DNA of 64,000 nt, from NCBI GenBank assembly GCA_020848275.1, contig JADLAK010000103.1:62001-126000 (forward strand). The letters are read 5' to 3'. Made by a program: the position numbers and the translations under genes. This document shows positions 43,866 through 52,156 of the stretch, one piece after another. The stretch comes from Planctomycetota bacterium. GTDB lineage: Bacteria > Planctomycetota > UBA8742 > UBA2392. Below the pieces are notes generated by a model. It was not told where the DNA came from, ran no database searches, and saw only the letters and a program-made list of their open reading frames with translations. Every line of letters begins with the position of its first letter. Within the stretch, counting starts at the first letter, position 1.

Positions 43866-44477
43866 TTATGACGCCGGCATTCCCGCGACTTCGGCTGCGA
43901 TCAACACCACCGCCTGCGCAAGCCGTTCCAGCGTCATCTCGCCGCCCCCGCCTTTGACTGGCGGCACGTGTACAAAGCCATAAGCAATACGTCCCCGCAA
44001 GGCATGCGCCGCCCGATAAAACAAATGGTTGCACAAGTACTTGCCCGCATCGTTGGACACTTCAACGGCGTAGCCCGCATCCGCCAGCGCCTTGCGCAGG
44101 CGTTCAAGCGGCAGCGCGCTCGGCAACGTCTCGGGTCCTGCGGCGACGATCGTTTGCTCGGCGCGCACGACGCCGGCGTTATCGGCTTTGCTTGCGCCAT
44201 CGCGGTTGCGCGCCGTGCGCTCAAGGCAAATCGTCTGCGCCTCGCGCCCCAGCCCGCCGTGGACGCCAAAACTTACGCAGGCGACGGGATTGTGCGCCTT
44301 GACCGCGCGCTCGAAGGCTTCAAAGGCCCCGCCGTATGTCACAGGTATCTTCTCGATGGCAACAGCAACGCCCGCGAACATACCGCGGGCGTTGGCGAAT
44401 TTCAGGGCTTCCCAGCTCGGGTTCTCTTTAAAATTTCCAAAAGCGTCAAAGCCCGTCAGTAACAACGGCGCGGCCAT
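43866..44477 (-). CDS. pcp: Pyroglutamyl peptidase I
   Basis: 203 residues of peptidase family C15, which removes N-terminal pyroglutamate from peptides in the cytoplasm. The catalytic triad is visible: Glu86 in CLERTARN, Cys149 in SNDAGKYLCN and His170 in GFVHVPP. The substrate-binding LLTGFDAFG and NPSWEA segments are at the N-terminus. ATG at 44477 overlaps the stop of the upstream membrane protein gene by one base (TGATG). It shares a theme with the hyu operon, whose family includes 5-oxoprolinase, but the two loci are 39 kb apart. Confidence 0.93.
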   Translation of the reverse strand: MAAPLLLTGFDAFGNFKENPSWEALKFANARGMFAGVAVAIEKIPVTYGGAFEAFERAVKAHNPVACVSFGVHGGLGREAQTICLERTARNRDGASKADNAGVVRAEQTIVAAGPETLPSALPLERLRKALADAGYAVEVSNDAGKYLCNHLFYRAAHALRGRIAYGFVHVPPVKGGGGEMTLERLAQAVVLIAAEVAGMPAS

Positions 44478-45124
44478 CAGTTGTTGGTACTCCAGCCGCT
44501 GTTCTGGTGCGGGATTGTTGCATCGCCAATGGGCTCCGGTTTGCCTTCGGTGCCAACCTTCGCGCCCGTTATCGCCATCCATTTGATTTTGTAAGGCGAT
44601 CCCGTGCCCTTGCGATGCACCAGGAACGCGATTTTCGCGTCGCCGCCGGTGATGGTCGCCGGGAACATCTGGATCCACGCCTCGTCGTTGTAGATATACG
44701 GCGCGCCCACGAGGCTGATGTTCACCAGCGGAACGGTTTCCTTGTGGTACGACAGGCCTTTGTTGCCTTTCAGGGCATCCTTGTAGGCGTTGTAGAAGTT
44801 CTCGAGGTCCTCATCCTTGATCTTGTCGGCCTCGCAAAGGTCGTACGCGCCCTTGAAATCACCCTTGCCGATCTTGGCCATGAAGTCGTCGGTAATCTTC
44901 GTGGCGGCCTCCGCCTCAGCCGTGAACGTCGTGCTGAGGTACTCTGCACCCTTGTAGATCGCAAAGCCGATGCCGCCCGCGGCCAGCACGCCCAGCACCA
45001 GCAGCACCACGAACGCAATGATGCAGCCCTTCATGAAACCGCTCTTCTGCGGCTGCTGCACGTAAATGACTTGCTGCGGCTGGCCGTAGCCAGGAGGCTG
45101 CTGCATCGGACGGGGACCGGCCAT
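44477..45124 (-). CDS. Hypothetical single-pass membrane protein
   Basis: 215 residues. A Pro/Gln-rich cytoplasmic start (MQQPPGYGQPQQVIYVQQPQ) is followed by a transmembrane helix at about 33-55 and a periplasmic domain of about 155 residues with an NTF2-like or DUF4864-like look (ITDDFMAKIGKGDFKGAYDL ... GSPYKIKWMAITG). The family assignment is tentative. ATG at 45124 has a strong AAGGAGAAC site. The frame is open further upstream but only as a shadow. It heads an operon with pcp and the efflux adaptor. Confidence 0.78.
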   Translation of the reverse strand: MAGPRPMQQPPGYGQPQQVIYVQQPQKSGFMKGCIIAFVVLLVLGVLAAGGIGFAIYKGAEYLSTTFTAEAEAATKITDDFMAKIGKGDFKGAYDLCEADKIKDEDLENFYNAYKDALKGNKGLSYHKETVPLVNISLVGAPYIYNDEAWIQMFPATITGGDAKIAFLVHRKGTGSPYKIKWMAITGAKVGTEGKPEPIGDATIPHQNSGWSTNN

Positions 45125-45266
45125 GAGTTCTCCTTGAGTAGACGGCGTGAGTTTAGTGACGCAACCGCCGCTCCTCAAGGCTCGCCGCATTACAATGTGG
45201 CGCGCTGCCGATAATCGGGCAGCCAGTGGCGCGATTGCCGCAGTTACGTTATAGACGTCGGCCATC

Positions 45267-46055
45267 ATGGCCGACCAACCACTAAAGGGCGTGCGCATTG
45301 CGCTGACCCGCGAACGCACCCAGACCGCCAACATGCGCCAGGCGCTTGAAGAGCGCGGCGCCACCGTGGTGATCACTCCCCTGATCAAGCTCGCGCCGAC
45401 CGCCAACTGGACCGAGACCGACCGCTGCCTGGGACAAGTCGGCCAATACCTCTGGATTGTCTTCAGCAGCGCCCAGGCCGTCGACGCGTTGATGCAGCGC
45501 GCGGCGGCGTTGAAGATCGGCCCGGATGCGTTTTCGCGCTGCAAAGTCGCCTGTGTGGGCCCCGGCACGGCGCGCGCCGCCAAGGCCGCCGGCCTGAACG
45601 TCGACCTGCAACCCTCGACGCAGAACGGCCAGGGAATGTCCATGGAGCTGCGCATGGCGGGGCTAAAGCCCGGCGCCAGAGTGCTCGCCCCGCGCGGCAA
45701 CCTGGGTCTGGGCGGCCTTGCTGAGTCGCTTACGCAGGCGGGCATCGTGGTCGACGCACCCATGGTCTACAACAACCAGCCCGACACCGACGGCGCGGCC
45801 GAACTTGGCCGCGCGTTAGCCGCCAACGGCGTTGACGCCATCGCCTTTGCCAGCCCCAGCGCCGTCGAAAACGCGCTGGCGGCCCTCGACGACGCCGGCA
45901 AAAGCGCGTTGTCGAAGGTGCGGCTGTACAGCATCGGTCCTTCGACAAGCGAGGCCATTGCCAAGGCCGGCCTCAAGGTCACACAGGAGGCGCGGCCCCA
46001 CGACATGAAGGGCATGATTGCGGCCATCGAGCGTGGAGAAGCCGCCCGTGGCTGA
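45267..46055 (+). CDS. hemD: Uroporphyrinogen-III synthase
   Basis: 262 residues with the two-domain HemD fold: GVRIALTRERTQTANMRQAL at the start, WIVFSSAQAVDALMQRAA, then VLAPRGNLGLGGLAESLTQAG and the second-domain IAFASPSAVENALAAL plus YSIGPSTSEAIAKAGL. The enzyme closes hydroxymethylbilane to uroporphyrinogen III in haem and cobalamin synthesis. Sequence conservation in this family is low, and these segments are the usual landmarks. No other hem gene is in the window. The 142-bp gap upstream shows no ORF. It overlaps the following membrane protein gene by 8 nt. Confidence 0.88.
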   Translation: MADQPLKGVRIALTRERTQTANMRQALEERGATVVITPLIKLAPTANWTETDRCLGQVGQYLWIVFSSAQAVDALMQRAAALKIGPDAFSRCKVACVGPGTARAAKAAGLNVDLQPSTQNGQGMSMELRMAGLKPGARVLAPRGNLGLGGLAESLTQAGIVVDAPMVYNNQPDTDGAAELGRALAANGVDAIAFASPSAVENALAALDDAGKSALSKVRLYSIGPSTSEAIAKAGLKVTQEARPHDMKGMIAAIERGEAARG

Positions 46056-46863
46056 TGCCCCGTCTCCGGACGCGGCAACCGCCAGCCCGCAAACCGGCGC
46101 GGATCGACCACGCATTGAGGCCTCTCGCACGCCGCGCGGCGGCTTGATCGGCGCAATCCTTTACCCGTTTCGCTTGTTGAAGGTCGTTTACGCGTGGCTG
46201 CTGTCGCTGGCTGACACGAAGTGGGGCCCCGCCGCGTTGATTGGCGTGGGGCTGCTTGACACCAGCATCGTACCGCTGCCGCCCGACCCGCTGATGCTCG
46301 CGCTGTGTTTTGGCAAGCGACGGTATTCGTTTGTTTTTTCGAACATGCTGGTTGCGACCTCGATCGCCGGCGGATGTGTGCTGTGGCTGGTAGGCCATCA
46401 TTATTTTGACTCGGTCGTCGGTTGGGTGATCAACACCCTGCATTGGCAGGGGGCCTGGTACGGCGCGCTGGCCTCGCCGGAAACGCAGAAACTCACGGCC
46501 GAGCAAATCGCGAGTTTGCCGCGCGTGGGCGGCGAAATCGCCTACCCGGACGGGCTGCTGTTCCAGTGCAAAACCGCGCTGGACGACAACGCATTCCTGT
46601 TTTATGCGGGCAGTGCGCTCGCGCCGGGACCCTTTCGCGTTGCCTGCGTAACCGGCGGGCTGTTTAGCGTCAACCTTGTGCAGCTCGTGCTCGGCACATT
46701 GGTCGGCCGCGGCATTCGCTTCAACGTGCCGGCGGCCCTGGCATTTTTCTTCGGGCCAAAAATCAAACCGCTGCTCGATCGCTACTTCGAGTGGATCGCG
46801 CTGGGCGCCGTCGCCCTTGTGGTTGCGGCGGTGATGGTTTTGCGCTATGCCGTCAAGGCGTAA
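46048..46863 (+). CDS. SNARE-associated (VTT/YqaA-like) membrane protein, copy 1
   Basis: 271 residues. A polar N-terminus (1-33) leads to a membrane part with LLGVGLLDTSIVPLPPDPLML (seen as GLLDTSIVPLPPDPL), the re-entrant loop typical of YqaA/DedA-type proteins, further helices at about 95-120, 190-215 and 245-265. An insert at about 135-175 (QKLTAEQIASLPRVGGE) is unlike standard YqaA proteins. The start is GTG at 46048, with GGAGAAG 7 nt upstream, inside the hemD end. These proteins are thought to move lipids or small ions across membranes. It is followed by a paralogue. Confidence 0.8.
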   Translation: MADAPSPDAATASPQTGADRPRIEASRTPRGGLIGAILYPFRLLKVVYAWLLSLADTKWGPAALIGVGLLDTSIVPLPPDPLMLALCFGKRRYSFVFSNMLVATSIAGGCVLWLVGHHYFDSVVGWVINTLHWQGAWYGALASPETQKLTAEQIASLPRVGGEIAYPDGLLFQCKTALDDNAFLFYAGSALAPGPFRVACVTGGLFSVNLVQLVLGTLVGRGIRFNVPAALAFFFGPKIKPLLDRYFEWIALGAVALVVAAVMVLRYAVKA

Positions 46864-46876
46864 CGGGAGAAACGTC

Positions 46877-47734
46877 GTGGGCGAGGAACAAGTTTCCAGC
46901 ACAGCGCCGGCTGAAAGCGCCGTCGCGCAATCCGGTCCTGCGGAGCAACCCAAGGCCGAGAGCAAGACCAGCATCCGTGCGCGCATCGAGAAATCACGCA
47001 TCCCCACGGGCGGCTTGCTGGGCGCGATCATGTGGCCTTTTCGCATGCTCAAGGTGCTGTACGCCTGGCTGCTGTCTCTGGCGGACACCAAGTGGGGGCC
47101 GACGGCGATGTTTTTAACAGGCGTGGGTGACGGCAGCTTCTTTCCCATTCCCGCCGATCCGCTGCTGCTGGCGTGCTGCTTTGCCAAGCGCGAGAAGTCG
47201 ATTCATTACGCCAACCTGCTGGTGCTGGCATCGGTCTTCGGCGGCCTGTCGGGATGGCTTGTCGGCTACCTGTGGTTTGACTCGATGGCGCTGTGGGTCA
47301 TCAACACCTTTGGCATGCACGACCAGTGGTTCAGCACCGCCATGCACCCCGACGTCCAGAAGCTGACGGCGGACCAGGTTGCGGCGCTGCCACAGCTCGC
47401 GGGCGAAACCTTTTACCCCGGCGGCTATCTCTACGAATGCAAAAAAGAGCTCGAAAACAACGCCCTGCTTTTTTACATCACGGGCGCGCTGACCCCCATT
47501 CCGTACAACGTTACGGTGATGGCGGGCGGCCTGTTCAACGTCAGCATCCCGGCGCTGGTCGTGGGCACAATCATCGGGCGCGGCATTCGTTTCTGGGCCA
47601 TCGGCATTCTCGCCTATTACTTCGGCAAGAGGGTCAAACCCTTCATCGAACGCTACTTCGAATGGATCGCCATGGGGATCCTGGTAGTAGTCGTGCTCAT
47701 GGTCGTGGGCTATCGCCTGCTGGCCAAGGGTTGA
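46877..47734 (+). CDS. SNARE-associated (VTT/YqaA-like) membrane protein, copy 2
   Basis: 285 residues, clearly paralogous to copy 1 across the full length (AWLLSLADTKWGP, the PADPLLLACCFAKR loop, the QKLTADQVAALPQLAGE insert, then the GRGIRF segment and PFIERYFEWIAMG). The start is GTG at 46877 behind GGGAGAAAC, 13 bp after the copy 1 stop. The re-entrant loop and the four or more helices suggest the same fold. As both are conserved in tandem, they may form a heterodimer. The C-terminal helix is the last membrane segment. Confidence 0.8.
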   Translation: MGEEQVSSTAPAESAVAQSGPAEQPKAESKTSIRARIEKSRIPTGGLLGAIMWPFRMLKVLYAWLLSLADTKWGPTAMFLTGVGDGSFFPIPADPLLLACCFAKREKSIHYANLLVLASVFGGLSGWLVGYLWFDSMALWVINTFGMHDQWFSTAMHPDVQKLTADQVAALPQLAGETFYPGGYLYECKKELENNALLFYITGALTPIPYNVTVMAGGLFNVSIPALVVGTIIGRGIRFWAIGILAYYFGKRVKPFIERYFEWIAMGILVVVVLMVVGYRLLAKG

Positions 47735-47737
47735 AAC

Positions 47738-49150
47738 TCAAATGTAGAACGTGTAGCCCGCGATAATCGCAAACGACAGATAACTCTGCTCGGCGCGTCC
47801 CGGCGTTCCCACCAGCAGGTTGTCCTCGCGCGGCCTTGAGAAATCGACGGCCTGGAAGGCCTTGCCCGTGCCGATTGAAATCTGCACGCCGAGGCTGAAT
47901 TCGTTTTTCGCACTGCGGATCACCACGCCCGTCGTGACGTGCACCAGGTTCCAGGACGCAATGCCGAGCTCGAGCACCTCACCCTCGGGCTCGTTGCGCG
48001 TGCTTTGGTCAAAGCGCAGGCTCCATGTGCCCGAAACCGCCGGGACGAATTGCTGCTCAAGGCCGATGCCGACGTTGAAGCAGCCGCGGCGCACGTCGTC
48101 GACCCGCAACTGGTTGCGCGTGCTGAGGTCAAATGGAACGCCCACCAGGAAATTCTTGTCCTTGGGCACCATCACGCTGTAGCGGCCCACGGGCAGAAAC
48201 CACTCCATGTCCGTGGTCAGGCGAGTGTTCGACCTGAATTTGTACTCGATACCGATGCCAAAGGCCCAGGGCGAGCGAAACTGCGTCTGCATGTTCTCCT
48301 GCCGATCATCGGCCACGAATGAGTCGCCGGTGCCGTCATTGTCATTATCGAGGTTGATAAACGTGACGTTGCGGCCCACTGATCCGCTGCCGAACATGTT
48401 GAGGCTTGCCGTCGTAAGCGTCGCGGCTGCCTTGAAGTCGCCGAGGTCGGCCGAAAACCCGACCTTCCAGAGCATGCGCACGTTGTAGTAACCCACGTCG
48501 GCGATGTTGTCGGCGCCGAACATGTCGAAGTTGCCGACGTTGACGGCGCGCGTGACGAACGCAACGTCCTGGTCCTGCAGGCGCAGTGCGGCGTAATGCG
48601 TCGCGCCGATGGCGAAGTGGTCGTCGAAGCGGTAGGCGTAGCTCAGCCCCGCCCAGAACTCGTTGAGGCTGCCGCGAAATTTAAACTGGCCGACGTAACG
48701 CTCCATGCCGGGCGAGCGCGCCTCCGGGATGATGTCAACGTCGTCGCTGCGGCGGGCGGTGCCGAAGACCGACCAGTACTGCCGCGCGACGATGTTGAAG
48801 CCAAACGCATGCCTCGGGGCGGCCTTGAGCAGCAGGATGCCCGACGCGAGCAGCGGCACGATGCGCGCCTGTTGCGAGCGCAAATCGGTGCCCGTGCCTG
48901 CGCCGTTTTCAACCGACAGCACGTCAACCTGGTAGAGGCTGGCGCTGGCGCTGAGGCTTTCATTGGAGATGAACGCCAGGCGTGCGGGGTTGTAGTAGCC
49001 CGCGCTGGTGTCGTCGACTCCCGCTCGCACCGCCCCGCCCATCAGCGCCGACTTCGAGCCGTACTGGTGCGTCCAATAGTGGTAATCCTGCGCTGCAAGC
49101 GCCTGCGCCGACACAATGACGAAAACTGCCGCGATCAGAAGTCGTTTCAT
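47738..49150 (-). CDS. Probable outer-membrane beta-barrel protein
   Basis: 470 residues with a signal peptide (MKRLLIAAVFVIVSAQALA). The mature part starts with YGSKSALMGGAVRAGVDDTS, the N-terminal pattern of FadL/OmpP1-like porins, and continues as alternating beta strands ending in an aromatic C-terminal strand (FAIIAGYTFYI). The ligand is unknown; hydrophobic compounds are typical for FadL. ATG at 49150 is used for the signal peptide. It is convergent with the second VTT gene; the stops are 3 bp apart. Confidence 0.82.
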   Translation of the reverse strand: MKRLLIAAVFVIVSAQALAAQDYHYWTHQYGSKSALMGGAVRAGVDDTSAGYYNPARLAFISNESLSASASLYQVDVLSVENGAGTGTDLRSQQARIVPLLASGILLLKAAPRHAFGFNIVARQYWSVFGTARRSDDVDIIPEARSPGMERYVGQFKFRGSLNEFWAGLSYAYRFDDHFAIGATHYAALRLQDQDVAFVTRAVNVGNFDMFGADNIADVGYYNVRMLWKVGFSADLGDFKAAATLTTASLNMFGSGSVGRNVTFINLDNDNDGTGDSFVADDRQENMQTQFRSPWAFGIGIEYKFRSNTRLTTDMEWFLPVGRYSVMVPKDKNFLVGVPFDLSTRNQLRVDDVRRGCFNVGIGLEQQFVPAVSGTWSLRFDQSTRNEPEGEVLELGIASWNLVHVTTGVVIRSAKNEFSLGVQISIGTGKAFQAVDFSRPREDNLLVGTPGRAEQSYLSFAIIAGYTFYI

Positions 49151-49182
49151 GCCCGCCCCTTTTTTGAAGAAGGGCATTTATC

Positions 49183-49212
49183 CACGGAAGACACGGACTT
49201 ACACGGAAAAAG
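49183..49212. repeat. Three direct CACGGA repeats
   Basis: CACGGA occurs at 49183, 49192 and 49202, within a text-like stretch between the barrel protein and a divergent lipoprotein gene. The next 50 bp contain a TACTCGC-CAT-GCGAGTA hairpin (49239-49255). Confidence 0.55.
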
Positions 49213-49262
49213 GCAAAAAGCATTCTCGGCCGTGCAACTACTCGCCATGCGAGTAAGATGCA

Positions 49263-49838
49263 ATGTCAGCCATGCTATCCCCTCAACAACGACATCGAAC
49301 CCTCTCGCTCTTGCCCATCGCCGCGTTGACCTGTGCTTTAGGCTCGTGCGCTCCAGTACCGAGCAACGTGCCAACAACCGCCCGCCAAAATCGAATTCTC
49401 TACCTCAAGGCTTATGAAGGTCCTCACGCATTTGAGGACAAACCAAACGCGGACGAATTTGACCTGGGCATTGTTGTCTGCAATTTTGGAAGCACCCGCG
49501 TAGGCGCAGAGTTTAGCCTGCAAGTCATTGAGGAAGGCGGTCTGATTACCGTGGTGTGGGACCACGAAAAGCGTTTAGGCGCCAACATACCGAGCTACAT
49601 GAAAGACGACGGGTCCGCCGGCGCGCGCGTCAGATTGCGTCGAAGGCTTGTCACAATCGTTCTAACTGAACACTTACAGAAAAAAATTGTGCGGCTTCCG
49701 GTGGACCTAAGCGTGACCGATCCGCAGGAGAGTTACACGTTTGTTCTTGAACAGGAAAAAATCTGGTACTACCTGTTCGTCCCCAACGAAACACCACAAC
49801 TCAAAGTCGTCGAGCTGGTACGCGAGGATGTGAAGTAA
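49263..49838 (+). CDS. Hypothetical lipoprotein
   Basis: 191 residues. The N-terminus has a signal peptide ending at a lipobox ALGSC (Cys29). The mature protein seems to be a single beta-rich domain (FDLGIVVCNFGSTRVGAEFS, ITVVWDHEKRLG), which may be immunoglobulin-like. The family was not recognised. ATG at 49263 has a weak ribosome-binding site; ATG at 49272 is an alternative. The base composition is less GC-rich than its neighbours. Confidence 0.62.
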   Translation: MSAMLSPQQRHRTLSLLPIAALTCALGSCAPVPSNVPTTARQNRILYLKAYEGPHAFEDKPNADEFDLGIVVCNFGSTRVGAEFSLQVIEEGGLITVVWDHEKRLGANIPSYMKDDGSAGARVRLRRRLVTIVLTEHLQKKIVRLPVDLSVTDPQESYTFVLEQEKIWYYLFVPNETPQLKVVELVREDVK

Positions 49839-49876
49839 ACGTCTTGTGTCGCGTACAAAACCGGCATTTCTCCAAA

Positions 49877-49914
49877 AGCGCAGAGCATCAACCGAAGTTG
49901 CTTCTCTCTGCGCT
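49877..49914. repeat. Inverted repeat in a text-like stretch downstream of the lipoprotein gene
   Basis: AGCGCAGAG (49877-49885) pairs perfectly with CTCTGCGCT (49906-49914), and more CTCTGCG words follow. The 138-bp gap between the lipoprotein and asd stops contains little else. Confidence 0.55.
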
Positions 49915-49976
49915 CTTTGCGATCTCTGCGAGAAAAGCTGTTAAGTCTTCGCCGTTCTCCGCGTCCCCACGGTTAA

Positions 49977-51002
49977 TTACGGCTTCGTCAGCAGCAGTTC
50001 GCCGATCTGGATGGCGTTCAGCGCCGCACCTTTGGCGAGCTGATCCCCCACCGCCCACAGGCACAGACCCTTGTTGTCCGGCACGCTGATGTCCTGGCGG
50101 ATGCGGCCGACGCCGACGTCGTCCTTCATCGTGCGCTCAAGCGGGATCGGGTAGATCTCGTTCCTGGGGTCATCCTGCACGATCACGCCCGGCGCCTTGC
50201 GCAGGATTTCGCGCGCTTGCTCGGCGGTCACGGGCTTTTCGAACTCGAGATTGAGGCTGACCGAGTGCGAACGCAGCACCGGCACGCGCACGCAGGTCGC
50301 GGTCGCGCGCAGGCTGTCGTGGTGCATGATCTTCTGACCCTCCCAGAGGAACTTCATTTCTTCCTTCGTGTAGCCGTTGTCTTGAATGACATCGATGCGC
50401 GGAATCACGTTGAACGCAATCTGCTTGGGCGCGACTTTGATAGTCATCGGTCGGCCCGCGGCCCAGTCGCGCGTTTGCTGCTCGAGTTCGGCCATGGCCT
50501 GCGCGCCCGCGCCGGAAATCGCCTGGTAGCTCGACATCACGGCGCGCTTGAGACCGAATGCTTTATGCAGCGGGAACGTCGGCATCAGCGCGACGATCGT
50601 CGTGCAATTCGGATTGGCGACGATGCGCCGCGCGCCAAACTTAAAGGCGTCTTCGGGGTTGATTTCCGGCACGACCAGCGGGATTTCCTTCTCGTAGCGA
50701 AAGGCGCTGGTGTTGTCGATGATGATCGCACCGGCCTTGGCTGCGGCGGGGGCGAATTCCTTGCTGATGCTTCCGCCCGCGCTAAAAAACGCGTGCTCGA
50801 CGCCCTTGAAGGAGTCGGCGGTAAGCTTCTCGACGGTGTATTCCTTGCCGAGGTATTTGACTTTCTTTCCCGCACTCCGCTCACTCGCTAGTAACTTCAA
50901 ATCTGCGATGGGGTATTTGCGCAGCTCGAACAGCCGCAGGAATTCATCGCCGACGGCGCCCGTGGCGCCGACCACCGCAACATTCACGCTTTTTCTGGCC
51001 AT
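49977..51002 (-). CDS. asd: Aspartate-semialdehyde dehydrogenase
   Basis: 341 residues. It reduces aspartyl phosphate to aspartate semialdehyde with NADPH, the branch-point step for Lys, Thr, Met and Ile (and diaminopimelate). The NADP-binding loop GATGAVG is at 12-18, the catalytic Cys133 in NPNCTT, the Gln in SSYQAISGAG and the acid-base His in RVPVLRSHS. ATG at 51002 has an AAGGGA site; the frame is open upstream but not conserved. The 270-bp leader contains a candidate leader peptide, a terminator and a multi-hairpin element, described separately. No ask or hom gene is near. Confidence 0.95.
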   Translation of the reverse strand: MARKSVNVAVVGATGAVGDEFLRLFELRKYPIADLKLLASERSAGKKVKYLGKEYTVEKLTADSFKGVEHAFFSAGGSISKEFAPAAAKAGAIIIDNTSAFRYEKEIPLVVPEINPEDAFKFGARRIVANPNCTTIVALMPTFPLHKAFGLKRAVMSSYQAISGAGAQAMAELEQQTRDWAAGRPMTIKVAPKQIAFNVIPRIDVIQDNGYTKEEMKFLWEGQKIMHHDSLRATATCVRVPVLRSHSVSLNLEFEKPVTAEQAREILRKAPGVIVQDDPRNEIYPIPLERTMKDDVGVGRIRQDISVPDNKGLCLWAVGDQLAKGAALNAIQIGELLLTKP

Positions 51003-51028
51003 TGTGTGTCCCTTCGTTCCTTCCCTTG

Positions 51029-51120
51029 CTGTGGCGCGGACATTCTTGTCCGCGCGGTCGGCGCATCCGACCGACTTGTGCCGCTTCGCGGCACGGCGGG
51101 CAGGAATGCCCGCCCCACGG
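51029..51120. repeat. Multi-hairpin element closed by an outer stem (four arms)
   Basis: Outer stem CTGTGG (51029-51034) / CCACGG (51115-51120, one G-T pair) encloses four perfect hairpins: CGCGGACA-TTCT-TGTCCGCG (51035-51054), CGGTCGG-CGCAT-CCGACCG (51055-51073), GTGCCGC-TTC-GCGGCAC (51078-51094) and GGCGGGCA-GGAA-TGCCCGCC (51095-51114). It is almost fully paired, a five-way junction 27 bp before asd. Confidence 0.85.
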
Positions 51121-51126
51121 CTTTCA

Positions 51127-51157
51127 CAAAACAAAACCGCCGCGGAATCCGCGGCGG
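51127..51157 (-). terminator. Rho-independent terminator in the asd leader
   Basis: On the minus strand, a 9-bp stem CCGCCGCGG / CCGCGGCGG (loop ATT), then TTTTGTTTTG. It lies between the 14-residue ORF and asd. A competing pairing is possible between 51174-51182 and 51146-51154. Confidence 0.85.
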
Positions 51158-51180
51158 CAAACGACAAGCCGGTCCGCGGG

Positions 51181-51225
51181 TTATGCGGGAGGCTTCTTAC
51201 CCATCTTCGTGCTGGTCGTCTGCAT
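51181..51225 (-). CDS. Candidate 14-residue leader peptide of asd, rich in Thr, Lys and Met
   Basis: The short frame ATG...TAA encodes MQTTSTKMGKKPPA: three Thr, three Lys and two Met in 14 residues, the products of the pathway that begins with asd. A promoter-like pair lies right upstream, and a rho-independent terminator follows after 23 bp. This is the layout of transcription attenuators such as the thr operon leader of enteric bacteria. There is no clear Shine-Dalgarno; the -10 box is so close that a leaderless start is possible. The composition may be chance in so short a peptide, so the call is tentative. Confidence 0.5.
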   Translation of the reverse strand: MQTTSTKMGKKPPA

Positions 51226-51232
51226 GGGCCAA

Positions 51233-51261
51233 AGATTAGCGAGAGCACGAACGCGTTGCAA
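51233..51261 (-). promoter_or_regulatory. Candidate promoter of the asd leader
   Basis: TTGCAA (51256-51261), a 17-bp spacer and TAATCT (51233-51238) on the minus strand. The -10 ends 7 nt before the ATG of the leader peptide. Confidence 0.45.
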
Positions 51262-51272
51262 GCTTCGTCGCA

Positions 51273-52133
51273 TTATCGCCGCTTCAGGAAACACTGCACC
51301 AGTTGAACACCGGCAAAGGGCTTACTTGGGAAACCTCGGCGTCCGGTGCAGTAACCACACACAGTCACCTCTTGCCCCACTCTGAACCAACCCTCATCGC
51401 AGATTGCAAAATCTAGTTCAAGGCAGACATCCTTCGAGGCATCAGTTGTGTTCAGATATATCGGCCCACCATATTGCTCCCCAATCTCTGGAATCGACTG
51501 GGGCGCAACCACACCTACCACCTCAACAATCTTGTTACGCGCGGAGGCATTCTCATCGGCCGCGAATGCATTGAGAAGGGCGTCTGCCGTCAACGTCGCG
51601 CTCACAGGGAATCCATCAAATCCGTCTTCCATGTGATCGGCACGGTTCAAGAGCGGTCCCTCGCCGGCGTTGCGAATCGTCAGCACACCTTTCATGCGGC
51701 ACAGCTCGCCAAGCCGAGGCAACGGCAAATCCCACGAGCGACTGCGAAACCTGCCCCGTTCGTTCAGCTCAGGACGGCATTCGATGCTTGAACTCATTCC
51801 CCAACCAGCAATGAAGTAGATGTCGTCGTCATGCAAGTTGGGATCGTGTTCATCCACGTTAGTGACTAGGCCAAGCACCTCGACAATCTTACCGTCGAAC
51901 TGCTTTATCACAGCAGTACGATCGGTGTTGACCATCGCTAATAGATCCGCTGCCAGCACCAATTCCTGTGTCTTCTCCAACAGCATCATTTTCGGGAGAC
52001 GCGGTAGTTCAGCGGCTTGGGGTAGAGGCGCTACCGGGGCATTTGGCGAGTTTGCGGCTGGCGAGCATCCCAGCGCCGCAAAGAATATCAGGCCAATAAT
52101 GATGAGGAGTGCATGCGCTCGCATACTTTCCAT
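51273..52133 (-). CDS. Lipoprotein with two OB-fold (tRNA_anti-like) domains
   Basis: 286 residues. A signal peptide ends at lipobox ALGC (Cys23). Two similar units follow: LVLAADLLAMVNTDRTAVIK then GKIVEVLGLVTNV, and LTADALLNAFAADENASARN then NKIVEVVGVV with a C-terminal VGQEVTVCGYCTG. This is the tRNA_anti-like OB-fold pattern found in exported proteins of unknown role. The start chosen is ATG at 52133; ATG at 52124 is also in frame. The two units differ in length, because the first has an insertion. Base composition is less GC-rich than the neighbours. Confidence 0.76.
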   Translation of the reverse strand: MESMRAHALLIIIGLIFFAALGCSPAANSPNAPVAPLPQAAELPRLPKMMLLEKTQELVLAADLLAMVNTDRTAVIKQFDGKIVEVLGLVTNVDEHDPNLHDDDIYFIAGWGMSSSIECRPELNERGRFRSRSWDLPLPRLGELCRMKGVLTIRNAGEGPLLNRADHMEDGFDGFPVSATLTADALLNAFAADENASARNKIVEVVGVVAPQSIPEIGEQYGGPIYLNTTDASKDVCLELDFAICDEGWFRVGQEVTVCGYCTGRRGFPSKPFAGVQLVQCFLKRR

Positions 52134-52156
52134 AAACGGCCGAGCTTGATGCACGT

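Noticed and set aside
44477..45763. A 428-codon version of the single-pass membrane protein
   Set aside because: The extra N-terminal half is antisense to hemD, and a strong ribosome-binding site supports the ATG at 45124.
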